DNA from: Azotimanducus sp965220185
Lineage (GTDB): Bacteria; Pseudomonadota; Gammaproteobacteria; Pseudomonadales; Azotimanducaceae
Length of the DNA: 64,000 nt
Reading direction: 5' to 3'
Assembly (NCBI GenBank): GCA_965220185.1
Contig: OZ244807.1
Location: 124,001-188,000, forward strand
The notes below the pieces were generated by a model. It saw only the letters and a program-made list of their open reading frames with translations. It did not search any database and was not told where the DNA came from. Below are positions 49,982-59,032 of this stretch, piece after piece (positions within the stretch are counted from its first letter, which is position 1; each line of letters begins with the position of its first letter). The position numbers were made by a program, and so were the translations under genes.

Positions 49982-50117
49982 CTCGGGTCAGGATTTTCGT
50001 CCTTCATCCCTGTGCGCACAAATTGAGGCATGGCGTGCTTACCATCGAAAACAAGAGTTGACCTCGTCGCGACAATTCGACACACTTTGTTTCGTCAATG
50101 ATGACGAGGGATATGAA

Positions 50118-50927
50118 TTGACCTTTACGAGAGCAAGGTTCAACACCGAGCGAAAGGCACCGTCCTCAGCACGTCTTGTTTGGGAGCTGCCGCGCGTCTT
50201 TCTCGAAACGAGCCGCCTCGGGCTGACGTGGCCACTGCTCGTGCAGCAGGCTCCGAGAGGCGATGGCCACGCGGTGATGGTGCTGCCCGGCTTCATGGGC
50301 GGTGACGACTCCACCCTCGTACTGCGGCGATTTCTCACGAGCCTCGGCTATGTCGCGCTGCCGTGGCTGCATGGTCGCAACATCGGCAATCCGCATCAGT
50401 TCGATGGCGCATTGATGCGCTTTTACCGGGCGCATCACAAAAGCGGCGAGAAAATCTCCCTTGTAGGGCAGAGCTTGGGCGGCATTTATGCGCGCCAGAT
50501 TGCGCGTCGCTTTCCGCACGCCGTGCGCTCGGTCATCACGCTCGCCAGCCCTTTCGCCGGCGGCGACGATGATCATACTGCCGTGCCAATGGTGCGGGGC
50601 TTGTACGAGCTTGTTTCAGGTCATCAGACATCGGAAATGCGCACGCGCATGCGTGACCACGATAATCCGCGGGCACCCCTCGGCGTGCCGAGCACAGCGA
50701 TCTACAGCAAGAGCGATGGCGTAGCCGCGTGGCTTGCGTGCGTAGACCAGGAAAGCGAACTCGCCGAGAACGTCGAAGTCCGTGCGAGCCATATCGGCAT
50801 GGCGATGAATCCTGATGTGCTGCATGTAATCGCCGACCGCCTTGCGCAAGACCCAGACAACTGGCAGAAATTCGACCGCCATCAAGGCTGCCGGTCTTGG
50901 GTATATCCTGAGCCTGTGAACGCTTGA
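50118..50927 (+). CDS. Alpha/beta hydrolase, lipase/esterase-like
   Basis: About 269 residues if started at TTG 50118, chosen because GAGGGA lies 6 bp upstream (50106-50111) and no ATG or GTG fits better. GHAVMVLPGFMGGDDSTLVL contains the oxyanion-hole region, KISLVGQSLGGIYARQIARR the nucleophile elbow (GQSLG), and the late HIGMAMNPDVLHVIADRL the His. Conserved relatives are of unknown substrate. Start position uncertain. Confidence 0.75.
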   Translation: MTFTRARFNTERKAPSSARLVWELPRVFLETSRLGLTWPLLVQQAPRGDGHAVMVLPGFMGGDDSTLVLRRFLTSLGYVALPWLHGRNIGNPHQFDGALMRFYRAHHKSGEKISLVGQSLGGIYARQIARRFPHAVRSVITLASPFAGGDDDHTAVPMVRGLYELVSGHQTSEMRTRMRDHDNPRAPLGVPSTAIYSKSDGVAAWLACVDQESELAENVEVRASHIGMAMNPDVLHVIADRLAQDPDNWQKFDRHQGCRSWVYPEPVNA

Positions 50928-51024
50928 CGGCGACGCTGCACTTCCCCCAAGAGCAAAGTTCATTATTGAACGCAAGGCTATACTGCCTTACCATATGGTC
51001 GAATGCCATTGTTAGAATCATGCC

Positions 51025-51276
51025 ATGACCATAGCTCTCACCGTCACGGCCAAAGGGCAGGTGACGCTACGCAAGAATGTCCTTCAACATCTTGGAGTTC
51101 GGCCTGGCGACAAAGTCAGCGTCGATTTGTTGGATGAGCATCGAATTCAGATTCGTCCAAAAGCGGGAACATCTGTATCAACCATTTTCGGGATATTGGA
51201 ACACTCAAACACGGAGAGCCTGACGATTGAGCAAATCCGAGAATCTGCGGCTGCCGGCTGGGCTGGCAAGACGTGA
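51025..51276 (+). CDS. AbrB-family antitoxin (VapB-type)
   Basis: 83 residues: MTIALTVTAKGQVTLRKNVL then LGVRPGDKVSVDLLDEHRIQ, the swapped-hairpin AbrB fold. The tail (TSVSTIFGILEHSNTESLTI, RESAAAGWAGKT) should bind the PIN toxin encoded next, whose start overlaps by GTGA. Confidence 0.92.
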   Translation: MTIALTVTAKGQVTLRKNVLQHLGVRPGDKVSVDLLDEHRIQIRPKAGTSVSTIFGILEHSNTESLTIEQIRESAAAGWAGKT

Positions 51277-51683
51277 AAGTCACACTCGATACCAACGTAC
51301 TTCTGCGTACCATTCTGCGTGACAACGCTGAGCAAGCCGCAGTGGCAGAGGCATTGCTTGATCGCGCAACCCTGCTTGCAATACCAGTCCCAGTCTTTTG
51401 CGAACTCGCGTGGGTATTGAGAAGCAGCTACCGGCAGACTACCCGTCAGGTCGCGGATACAATTGAAGCAATTCGCGCGATCAAAAAAGTGGTGACTGAT
51501 GACCTCGCGGTCGAAGCTGGAATTAAGGTTCTTCGGTCTGGCGGCGATTTCGCTGATGGTGCAATCGCGCAACAGGGCAGATCTCTAGGATCAACAACAC
51601 TGGTTACGTTTGACCGACAGGCATTGACCCTGCTGCGCAAAAGTGGCTTGGCTGCTGACGGACCAAGGGATGCGGCAAATTAA
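51273..51683 (+). CDS. VapC-type PIN ribonuclease toxin
   Basis: 136 residues from GTG. PIN motif LDTNVLLRTILRDN at the N-terminus, LPVFCELAWVLRSS-like segment (PVPVFCELAWVLRSSY) with Glu, GGDFADGAIAQQGRSLGSTT and LVTFDRQALTLL with the later Asp residues. Cleaves tRNA or rRNA in characterised relatives. Coupled to the antitoxin by the overlapping GTGA. Confidence 0.92.
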   Translation: MKVTLDTNVLLRTILRDNAEQAAVAEALLDRATLLAIPVPVFCELAWVLRSSYRQTTRQVADTIEAIRAIKKVVTDDLAVEAGIKVLRSGGDFADGAIAQQGRSLGSTTLVTFDRQALTLLRKSGLAADGPRDAAN

Positions 51684-51743
51684 GCGCCCATTCAATTCTC
51701 TCTTCACTGGCATAATGCGCGTTCCTTTTTTTCTTGATGTCCA

Positions 51744-54179
51744 ATGCGACCATTTTTCGGCAGCCTCTTGGCTGGATTCTTCTTGTGTGTCCTAGCGTTC
51801 GCCGATGAGGATGTAGATCAGGACCAAGGCGAAGACCCGAGCATAGAACAACTCGTCGTCAGCGCCGAGCGCACCCGCGAACCGGATGTCGAGGACACCT
51901 TCGGCCTCCTGTCAGCGCCGCCGAGCGACCTTGTGTTCGGCCTCTCGCGTTCGCTCTTTGAGACGCCACGGTCGGTTTCTTCGGTCAGCGAACAGGTCAT
52001 TGACCTGTATGGCGTCGATTCCACCAACGACTTTGTGTCAGTCACGCCCGGCACGCAAAACGCCTCATTCTTTGGCATCGCTGCTAGCCCCGATATGCGC
52101 GGCTCCCTCGGCGATATCTACTTTCGCGGCGTGCGCCGGCTCGTCAATGCCGGTGGCTGGGTGACGCTTCTCGGCGCGACGAGTCGCGTGGACATCGTGC
52201 GCGGCCCGGCGTCTCCGATTCACGGCCCTAGCTCCATCGCAGGCTACCTCAACTTCGTTCCGAAGACCGCACGCGCCGAAGAAGGGCTGTTCATCGACCG
52301 CACCACTGGTTCGGCGACCTTCACCACCGGCTCCTGGGCGCGCCGCCAAATCGAAGCCGAGGTCGGCGGCCCTTTGACGATCATGGACAAGCCGTCCGGG
52401 TATCACTTGTTCGGCTACTGGGAGGACGCCGAAAGCTACTACAGGTATCTACCCAACAATCGTCAGCGTATGCTGCAAGGCTCGCTGGTCGTCGATCTCA
52501 CCGATTCGATGTGGGTGGAGACGGGCTTCCAATACCAGCGATGGCGCGGAGCCGAGAACACCGGCTGGAACCGGCTCACGCAAGACCTCGTCGACAACAG
52601 CACCTACCTCGCAGGCTCGCCGCTCTTAAACCTTGACACCGACGGCGATGGCGGCATCGGACACGACGAGGTCAGGGCGGTCAGCCCCAACAACCTGCTC
52701 AGTATTTTCACGCCATACGGTTCCGGCATCGCACTCTTTGAGAATGATCAAGAGCGCGAAGCGCTACGTCTCGACCCGAGCACGGTCAAGCTCGTGCAAA
52801 TCAGCCCGAAGGATTGCCTCTGCTCGCCCAATGACGACGGTAGCGCGAAAAGCTATGCCTTCTACTTTGATGTCTCGGCTGAATTTGAATCTGGGCTTGA
52901 AGTGCATCAAAAGCTCTTCGTCGATTACGCCGACCGCTTCATACTGGTGAGCTATGGTTTCTCGCAGGCGCACAAGACCAAGCTCGTCGAGGAGCGTCTT
53001 GAATTTCGCCTCAAGGAGCGGGCACTCGGCCCCGTGCAAGCTGAATTCTCGTTCAGTCCAAGCCTCCGCTACTACAACACGCACGCGCGGCAGGATTTCG
53101 CGCTTGAATACTTCGACCGGCGCGACATTTCCAAGCCGCCGTCTCCGCTCGATGTGCGGCACTCATCCTTGCCAGACCCCGAAGCCAATCCCTTCAACCG
53201 CAATACAGAGACAGACGCTCTCAACCTTGGCCTTGCCGGGCTTGCTGATTTCACCCTCGGCAGACTGTCGTTGCTGATCGGCTGGCGCTATGACCACTAT
53301 GATGTCACCGCAGAAAACGCCCCCACCGCCTTCGCCTTTGAAGAACCCGGCGTCAAGGTCAGCAACCAGCAAGGCGAAACGGCGTTCAACGCCAGCTTGA
53401 GCGCGGCCTTCGGCAATTTTCGGCCTTACGCGACGATCGCCAGGCAACCCGTGATTCTCGCCGGACAGTCGGGTGAAATCGACATCGACAATGTGCGCAC
53501 CAATCCGCTGAATGTCTCCGAACTCAAAGAGGTCGGCGTCAAGTACCAAGGCTTGGACGGCGCGCTGTTTGCGCAGCTCAGCTATTACCAGCAGCAGCGC
53601 AAGGAATATTCTGCTCAGACCGGCGAGAATCTCTCACTCTACGGCGAGGGCACAGAAATGGAAGTGCGCGCCGCCCTCGGCAAGCGCCTCGGCCTGCTGC
53701 TGACGGCCACGCACGCCAATGTTGAGCGGCACCCGTTAACTGACCGATTCATCTTTGCGCCGCCGGCCGTCTCTGGCCTCGCGCCGGAAGATCAATACGG
53801 CGGCACCATCGCCACGTTTCTACCAGCGGGCGACAGCCGCTTTCGCGATCGCGGCGCTATTCCAGAGTCCGTCTACGGCGCTGGCATCAGCTATGCCTTT
53901 GACTGGGGCGCAACTCTCAATCTCGTGGCGACGCGCGTCAGCGAGACCTACTCCGGTGTCGCGCGCACGGTCGAGCTGCCAGCTTACACATTGATCAATG
54001 CCTCCATCTCGTATGATCGGGGGCCGTGGAAGCTGCGCGCGAGTGTCAAGAACGCCCTTGATGAGCGCTATTTTCAAGGCAATTTCCCACATCTTTTCGG
54101 GGATGTAGTGGTGCTGCCGCGCTTGCCGAGGCATTGGCAGTTCACCGTGACGAGGCGATTTGGCGCCGCAACCGACTGA
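51744..54179 (+). CDS. TonB-dependent receptor with an EF-hand-like loop
   Basis: 811 residues. Signal peptide FGSLLAGFFLCVLAFADEDV; TonB box IEQLVVSAERTREPD; plug region GVDSTNDFVSVTPGTQNASF, IYFRGVRRLVNAGG and VDIVRGPASPIHGPSSIAGY. The barrel ends FGAATD. Between barrel strands (about residues 294-309) is LDTDGDGGIGHDE, a calcium-binding EF-hand-like loop, unusual for this family. It is followed by AMACR-like and prpE genes on the same strand. Confidence 0.9.
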   Translation: MRPFFGSLLAGFFLCVLAFADEDVDQDQGEDPSIEQLVVSAERTREPDVEDTFGLLSAPPSDLVFGLSRSLFETPRSVSSVSEQVIDLYGVDSTNDFVSVTPGTQNASFFGIAASPDMRGSLGDIYFRGVRRLVNAGGWVTLLGATSRVDIVRGPASPIHGPSSIAGYLNFVPKTARAEEGLFIDRTTGSATFTTGSWARRQIEAEVGGPLTIMDKPSGYHLFGYWEDAESYYRYLPNNRQRMLQGSLVVDLTDSMWVETGFQYQRWRGAENTGWNRLTQDLVDNSTYLAGSPLLNLDTDGDGGIGHDEVRAVSPNNLLSIFTPYGSGIALFENDQEREALRLDPSTVKLVQISPKDCLCSPNDDGSAKSYAFYFDVSAEFESGLEVHQKLFVDYADRFILVSYGFSQAHKTKLVEERLEFRLKERALGPVQAEFSFSPSLRYYNTHARQDFALEYFDRRDISKPPSPLDVRHSSLPDPEANPFNRNTETDALNLGLAGLADFTLGRLSLLIGWRYDHYDVTAENAPTAFAFEEPGVKVSNQQGETAFNASLSAAFGNFRPYATIARQPVILAGQSGEIDIDNVRTNPLNVSELKEVGVKYQGLDGALFAQLSYYQQQRKEYSAQTGENLSLYGEGTEMEVRAALGKRLGLLLTATHANVERHPLTDRFIFAPPAVSGLAPEDQYGGTIATFLPAGDSRFRDRGAIPESVYGAGISYAFDWGATLNLVATRVSETYSGVARTVELPAYTLINASISYDRGPWKLRASVKNALDERYFQGNFPHLFGDVVVLPRLPRHWQFTVTRRFGAATD

Positions 54180-54188
54180 AGGAGACAC

Positions 54189-55322
54189 ATGGGACCGCTC
54201 GCAGGCTTGAAAATCCTTGAACTCGCTGGCATCGGACCAGGGCCGTTTTGCGGCATGATGCTCTCCGACATGGGCGCCGATGTCATTCGCATTGATCGCA
54301 TCGCGAAGTCGCCGAGGCGGCCGATCGATATTCTCGGCCGCAACCGCCGCTCGATTGCGGTGGACCTCAAGCAGCCTGAAGGCATCGAACTCGTCTTGAA
54401 GCTCTGTGAAGGGGCGGATGGACTGTTTGAGGGATTCCGGCCGGGGGTCATGGAACGCTTGGGGCTCGGCCCGGACGACTGCATGGGGCAGAACCCCAAG
54501 CTCGTCTATGGTCGCATGACCGGATGGGGCCAAGAAGGGCCGATCGCCAAGGCTGCAGGGCACGACATCAACTACATCGCGCTAGCAGGCGCCTTGCACG
54601 GCATCGGCTTCGCAGGCGAACGGCCTGTGCCGCCGCTTAATCTTGTCGGCGACTTCGGTGGCGGCGGCATGCTGCTCGCCTTCGGCATGGTGTGCGCGCT
54701 GCTCGAAGCGGGCCGTTCAGGTCAGGGGCAGGTCATTGACGCCGCCATGATCGACGGCACAGCGGCGCTGATGGCGATGTTCTACGGCTTCAAGGCGGCT
54801 GGCATCTGGAAGGACGAGCGCGGCGTGAATCTCTTGGATACAGGCACGCACTTCTACAACACGTTCGAGACCAGCGACGGCAAGCACATCTGCATTGGCT
54901 CGATCGAGCCGCAGTTTTATGCCGAGCTGCTTGAACGCGCATCGCTCGACAAAGATGCTTTCGGCGAGCAAATGAACCCGGAGCGCTGGCCGCAGCAGAC
55001 CGAGGCGCTTGCCCAGGTCTTCAAGCAGAAAACCCGTGAAGAATGGTGTCAGATCATGGAAGGCACGGATGTCTGCTTCGCGCCGGTGCTATCGCTTGGC
55101 GAAGCCCCAGCGCATCCGCACAACGCCGCGCGCAGCACCTTCGAGACGCATGACGGGCTCGTGCAGCCAGCGCCAGCGCCGCGCTTTTCGCGCACGCGAG
55201 GGGCGATTCGCAATGCGGCGCGCGCGCCGGGCGAGGACAGCCATGCAATCCTTCAGGACTTTGGGTTCCAGGCGGACGAAGTGGCGGCGCTTGAAGCCTC
55301 TTCGGTGATAGGCGGGCCGTGA
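54189..55322 (+). CDS. Alpha-methylacyl-CoA racemase family (CaiB/BaiF)
   Basis: 377 residues. ILELAGIGPGPFCGMMLSDM then GADVIRIDRI at the N-terminus, LFEGFRPGVMERLGLGPDD, GHDINYIALAGALHGIGFAG (catalytic His) and NLVGDFGGGGMLLAFGM (catalytic Asp), so it carries the racemase His and Asp rather than only the CoA-transferase pattern. Epimerises 2-methylacyl-CoA during degradation of branched or sterol side chains. Overlaps the next gene by GTGA; operon with prpE and probably the TonB receptor 10 bp upstream. Confidence 0.93.
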   Translation: MGPLAGLKILELAGIGPGPFCGMMLSDMGADVIRIDRIAKSPRRPIDILGRNRRSIAVDLKQPEGIELVLKLCEGADGLFEGFRPGVMERLGLGPDDCMGQNPKLVYGRMTGWGQEGPIAKAAGHDINYIALAGALHGIGFAGERPVPPLNLVGDFGGGGMLLAFGMVCALLEAGRSGQGQVIDAAMIDGTAALMAMFYGFKAAGIWKDERGVNLLDTGTHFYNTFETSDGKHICIGSIEPQFYAELLERASLDKDAFGEQMNPERWPQQTEALAQVFKQKTREEWCQIMEGTDVCFAPVLSLGEAPAHPHNAARSTFETHDGLVQPAPAPRFSRTRGAIRNAARAPGEDSHAILQDFGFQADEVAALEASSVIGGP

Positions 55323-57199
55323 TTGATTCGCCAGCTTGGCGGCGCGAATACGACGCCGCAATCCGCAGCCCAGAGCAATTCTGGCGGGAGCAAGCAAACA
55401 ATCTGCCTTGGCTTCGGCCACCCAAGCACATACTCCAGGATGATGCCAATGGCACGCCGCGCTGGTTCGCAGGCGGCCTGACCAACACATCCTGGCTCGC
55501 CATCGACCGGCATTGCGACGATGGACGCGGCGCGGACACGGCGCTCGTCTACGATTCGCCAGTGACTGGTGTTGTCGAATCGTTGACCTTCGATGAATTG
55601 AAAGCGCGCGTGTCGCGCGCAGCGGGCATGCTGCAAAGCCTCGGCGTCGGGCGGGGAGACCGCGTGGTCATCTACATGCCTATGATTCCCGACGTGGTTG
55701 TCAGCATGCTCGCCTGCGCGCGCCTCGGCGCCATTCACTCGGTGGTCTTCGGCGGATTCGCAGCACCGGAACTCGCGGCGCGCATCGACGATGCCACGCC
55801 CAAGGTATTGCTCGCGGCGTCCTGCGGCATTGAGTTTGACAAGGTCATCCCGTACATGCCGATGATCGAAGAGGCGCTTGCCCTCGCGAGCTCACCGCCC
55901 GAACGCTGCGTGGTCAAGCAGCGCGAAGCCTGTTCTGCGCGGCTCACGCCCACACGCGACCTCGATTGGGACGAGGCCATGGCAGCGGCGGCGTGCGTCG
56001 ACTTCGCACCCGTCGATGCCACCGACCCGCTCTATATTCTCTACACTTCCGGCACCACCGGACGGCCCAAGGGCGTCCTGCGCGACAACGGCGGTCATGC
56101 GGTGGCGCTCAATTACAGCATGTCGGCGGTCTACGATGCGCATCCCGGCGAAGTCTTCTGGGCAGCATCTGACGTTGGCTGGGTGGTTGGTCATTCATAC
56201 ATCGCCTATGCACCTTTGATTCGCGGCTGCACAAGCGTGCTGTACGAGGGCAAGCCGGTTCGCACGCCCGATGCCGGCGCCTTCTGGCGCGTCATTGAAG
56301 CCCACGGGGTCAAGACGTTCTTCGCGGCGCCCACGGCGTTCCGCTCCGTGCGCAAGGAAGATCCCGAGGCGAGCCTGCTTGCGCGCTACGATATTTCGAG
56401 TCTTGCGCATCTGTTCGTCGCTGGCGAGCGACTCGACCCGTCAACGTTTCATTGGCTGAGCGAGCACCTGCCTGTGCCAGTGATCGACCACTGGTGGCAG
56501 ACCGAGTCTGGCTGGCCGATTTGCGCGAACCCGGCCGGCCTCGGCCTCGTCAATGCCAAACCCGGCTCGGTGAGCCTGCCAGTGCCGGGGTTCGACCTTC
56601 GCATCGTCGATGACGAAGGCGTTGAATGCGAACCCGGCACGACTGGCAATATCGTTTTGAAGCCGCCGCTTCCGCCCGGCAACCTCTACTCGGTGTGGGG
56701 CGATCATTCACGCTATCTCGACGCCTACTGGTCATCGTTCGAAGGGCTGTATCTCACCGGCGACGGCGGATTGCGAGACGAAGACGGCTATGTGTACATC
56801 ATGGGGCGCACCGACGATGTCATGAATGTCGCCGGGCACAGACTTTCGAGCGGTGAGATGGAAGAAGTCATCGCTTCGCACGCCGCCATCGCCGAATGCG
56901 CGGTCGTGGGGCGCAGGGACGAGACGCGGGGACAGGTGCCGCTTGCCGTGATCGTGCTTAAAGACGGCGTCAACATTGACAGCGAGACTCTTGCAACCGA
57001 AGTCGTCGCCAGCGTCCGCACATCCATCGGCGCCTTTGCGTACCTGCGCGAAGTGAAGATCGTCCCGCGCCTGCCGAAAACCCGATCAGGCAAGGTGCTG
57101 CGACATCTTTTGCGCAAAATTGCCGATGGCGATGATTGCGAGCTGCCCGCGACGATTGAGGATGCCAAGGTGGTTGATGAGCTGCTCGCATTGCTTTGA
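55319..57199 (+). CDS. prpE: Propionyl-CoA synthetase (acyl-AMP-forming)
   Basis: 626 residues, GTG start in the GTGA overlap. ANL-superfamily motifs: LYILYTSGTTGRPKGVLRDN (A3), APTAFRSVRKEDPEASLLAR, FVAGERLDPSTFHWL, HWWQTESGWPI (A5), EGLYLTGDGGLRDEDGYVYI and the C-terminal TRSGKVLRHLLRK with the catalytic Lys. The PrpE version of acetyl-CoA synthetases activates propionate. With the racemase gene it suggests branched-chain or sterol-side-chain acyl-CoA metabolism. Pieces of this gene recur in the mosaic at 58670. Confidence 0.93.
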   Translation: MIDSPAWRREYDAAIRSPEQFWREQANNLPWLRPPKHILQDDANGTPRWFAGGLTNTSWLAIDRHCDDGRGADTALVYDSPVTGVVESLTFDELKARVSRAAGMLQSLGVGRGDRVVIYMPMIPDVVVSMLACARLGAIHSVVFGGFAAPELAARIDDATPKVLLAASCGIEFDKVIPYMPMIEEALALASSPPERCVVKQREACSARLTPTRDLDWDEAMAAAACVDFAPVDATDPLYILYTSGTTGRPKGVLRDNGGHAVALNYSMSAVYDAHPGEVFWAASDVGWVVGHSYIAYAPLIRGCTSVLYEGKPVRTPDAGAFWRVIEAHGVKTFFAAPTAFRSVRKEDPEASLLARYDISSLAHLFVAGERLDPSTFHWLSEHLPVPVIDHWWQTESGWPICANPAGLGLVNAKPGSVSLPVPGFDLRIVDDEGVECEPGTTGNIVLKPPLPPGNLYSVWGDHSRYLDAYWSSFEGLYLTGDGGLRDEDGYVYIMGRTDDVMNVAGHRLSSGEMEEVIASHAAIAECAVVGRRDETRGQVPLAVIVLKDGVNIDSETLATEVVASVRTSIGAFAYLREVKIVPRLPKTRSGKVLRHLLRKIADGDDCELPATIEDAKVVDELLALL

Positions 57200-57264
57200 A
57201 GGGGCAGAATCGTAGAATCTTTGCTCATTGCGTTGAAGATTCGAGACATGCAAATAGCCAAGAG

Positions 57265-58263
57265 CTACTCTCCCATGAGATTCATGATCAGGCGGATCAT
57301 CATATCTTTGTTCGCTGGTTCGCTTTCCGCGACGAGTAAGGTGAGCGCGGTCAGCGCACCTGGGTCAAGCCGATGCTCAATGCCCTCTTGCGTCAAATAC
57401 AGCAGGAACAGGAGAGAGCCGATGCGCTTATTGCCGTCGGTGAACGGATGATCTTTGACCACGAAATAGAGTAGGTGCGCTGCCTTTTCCTCGCGGCTCC
57501 GATACAGGGGTTCACCGAACATAGTTTGCTCCAAGTTGCCAAGAATGGCCTCGAGCGCATCGCCACGCGGGTTGCCGAATAGCTGAGAGGCTTCGCCTTT
57601 TGCAGCCAAGTCACGGCGGAAAGCGTTGATCGCATCTTGGGCGCGATCAATATCAAGTGCGCTCGTCGCTGGTCTCGCGCCTGTTGGTGCCTTCAGACGA
57701 TCCTCGTCATACTCAAGCAGTAGCCGCCAAGTGTCAGCGTATGCGGTGATGATATGCAGCACGGCGCTTCCGGTTTCGTCCACGAGTGACTGATTCTTGA
57801 GCTTGCGGGCAAGCAATTCCAATGTCTCTCGCGCCTCAACAAGACCGCATTCGGCAAGCCTTCGTTCATTGAGTGTGTAGCCACTGATGAGGTGATCTCT
57901 CAAAGTGCGAGTCGCCCATTGGCGAAATCGCACAGCCCGCTGCGAGTTGACCCGATATCCGACTGAAATAATCGCGTCCAAGTTGTAGTGCTTGATCTTG
58001 CGCCTTACCGGCCTCTTGCCTTCAGTCCGAACTACTAAGAAATCCTTAGCAGTTACCGTTTCCTCCAATTCTTCACTTGAATAGATATTGCGCAGATGCA
58101 TAAGAATGTTCTCGGGCGTGGATTCAAACACGGCCCCCATCTGTAGTTGCGTCAGCCAGACAGATTCACTTTCAAAGCGAACATCCACGCGGACCTTGCC
58201 TTCTGGCGATTCGTACACAACGACATCGCCTCCGGGCGCTGATGCCAAATCATGCTTAGTCAT
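57265..58263 (-). CDS. RhuM-family protein with Fic/Doc-like C-terminus
   Basis: 332 residues from MTKHDLASAPGGDVVVYESP. N-terminal RhuM part: VWLTQLQMGAVFESTPENIL, MHLRNIYSSEEL, KIKHYNLDAIISVGYRVNSQ, RAVRFRQWATRTLRDHLISG. The C-terminus is Doc/Fic: HPFTDGNKRIGSLLFLLYLT with the Fic signature (HPFxDGNKR). Doc-type enzymes phosphorylate EF-Tu; whether this one does is unknown. No separate antitoxin is adjacent; its start lies 8 bp inside the PPOX gene. Confidence 0.9.
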   Translation of the reverse strand: MTKHDLASAPGGDVVVYESPEGKVRVDVRFESESVWLTQLQMGAVFESTPENILMHLRNIYSSEELEETVTAKDFLVVRTEGKRPVRRKIKHYNLDAIISVGYRVNSQRAVRFRQWATRTLRDHLISGYTLNERRLAECGLVEARETLELLARKLKNQSLVDETGSAVLHIITAYADTWRLLLEYDEDRLKAPTGARPATSALDIDRAQDAINAFRRDLAAKGEASQLFGNPRGDALEAILGNLEQTMFGEPLYRSREEKAAHLLYFVVKDHPFTDGNKRIGSLLFLLYLTQEGIEHRLDPGALTALTLLVAESEPANKDMMIRLIMNLMGE

Positions 58264-58669
58264 GCGCAACCCCTCCACTATTTGTTTCGGTCTCGTCCAG
58301 CACCACCCGAATATACGCCCGTTTCCCAATGCGCCCTGTCAACCTAGCGCCCGTATCGGCGAGCCACATCTGCCATCCGTACTTGCTTCTCAAGGCTTTA
58401 AGCGCGCGAGTGACATCGACCTCGTCAGCAATCAATTCAGCACGGGCTTCAAAGTATTCGCCGAGCGACCCGCCGCGCACGTCGCACTTGGCGAGGCGCG
58501 CGCGGTCAGAGTTTCGAAGGCGCTTGACCTTGCCTGAATCCCCCGCGGAAAAAATGTAGAAGGCGCCTTCGTCAAAGGCTGCCCACACTGGCGTTGGAAC
58601 GGCCTTTCCTGATTTGCGGAAAGTCACGAGGCTCAGGTAGCGTGCCTGCTGCAATTCGAGAATGCTCAT
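58256..58669 (-). CDS. Pyridoxamine-5'-phosphate-oxidase-like flavin protein (PPOX)
   Basis: 137 residues. Split-barrel features: YLSLVTFRKSGKAVPTPVWA, FDEGAFYIFSAGDSGKVKRL and RNSDRARLAKCDVRGGSLGE. Class of F420/FMN-dependent oxidoreductases, substrate unknown. Overlaps the RhuM-family gene by 8 bp and precedes it on the minus strand. Confidence 0.88.
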   Translation of the reverse strand: MSILELQQARYLSLVTFRKSGKAVPTPVWAAFDEGAFYIFSAGDSGKVKRLRNSDRARLAKCDVRGGSLGEYFEARAELIADEVDVTRALKALRSKYGWQMWLADTGARLTGRIGKRAYIRVVLDETETNSGGVAHD

Positions 58670-58948
58670 GTGTGAATCCTGTATGGAATCGGATGCCGAA
58701 GTTAGCGTCCTGTGCCACGGCTGGCGGGAAATCGTTTATTCATGGCGCTTTCAAGCGCCACCCCTCGTGCAGGCGGGCTATCAAGTTATTGTACCGAATC
58801 AGCGCGGCTATGCAACAAGCGATGCGCCAGCGGAAGTCGATGCCTACGATGCGCATCCTGGCGAAGTCTTCTGGGCAGCCTCGACTGCGAACTGCCCGCG
58901 ACGATTGAGGATGCCAAGGTGGTCGATGAGCTGCTCGCTCGCCTTTGA
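58670..58948 (+). pseudogene. Mosaic pseudogene of epoxide hydrolase and prpE pieces
   Basis: Reads VLCHGWREIVYSWRFQAPPL and VQAGYQVIVPNQRGYATSDA as in the hydrolase at 59638, then YDAHPGEVFWAAS as in PrpE (about 56135-56170), then ELPATIEDAKVVDELLA as in the end of PrpE (57137-57199; part of this in another frame). The leader 58670-58698 also matches 59549-59575. Junctions fall at short shared words such as CTACGA. It cannot encode a working protein. Confidence 0.8.
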
Positions 58949-58988
58949 ACTGACAGACACATGGGGGTGTTGAAGACCTAACCGTTTC

Positions 58989-59031
58989 GGAATACGCTCC
59001 GAAATGGTCAGACCATTTCGGAGCGTATTCC
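58989..59031. repeat. Perfect 21-bp inverted repeat with one-base centre
   Basis: GGAATACGCTCCGAAATGGT and one more base (58989-59009), A, and the exact reverse complement (59011-59031). It marks the left border of the truncated DUF4143 gene. Such a palindrome may be a terminator, an operator or a recombination scar. Confidence 0.8.
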
Positions 59032-59032
59032 A

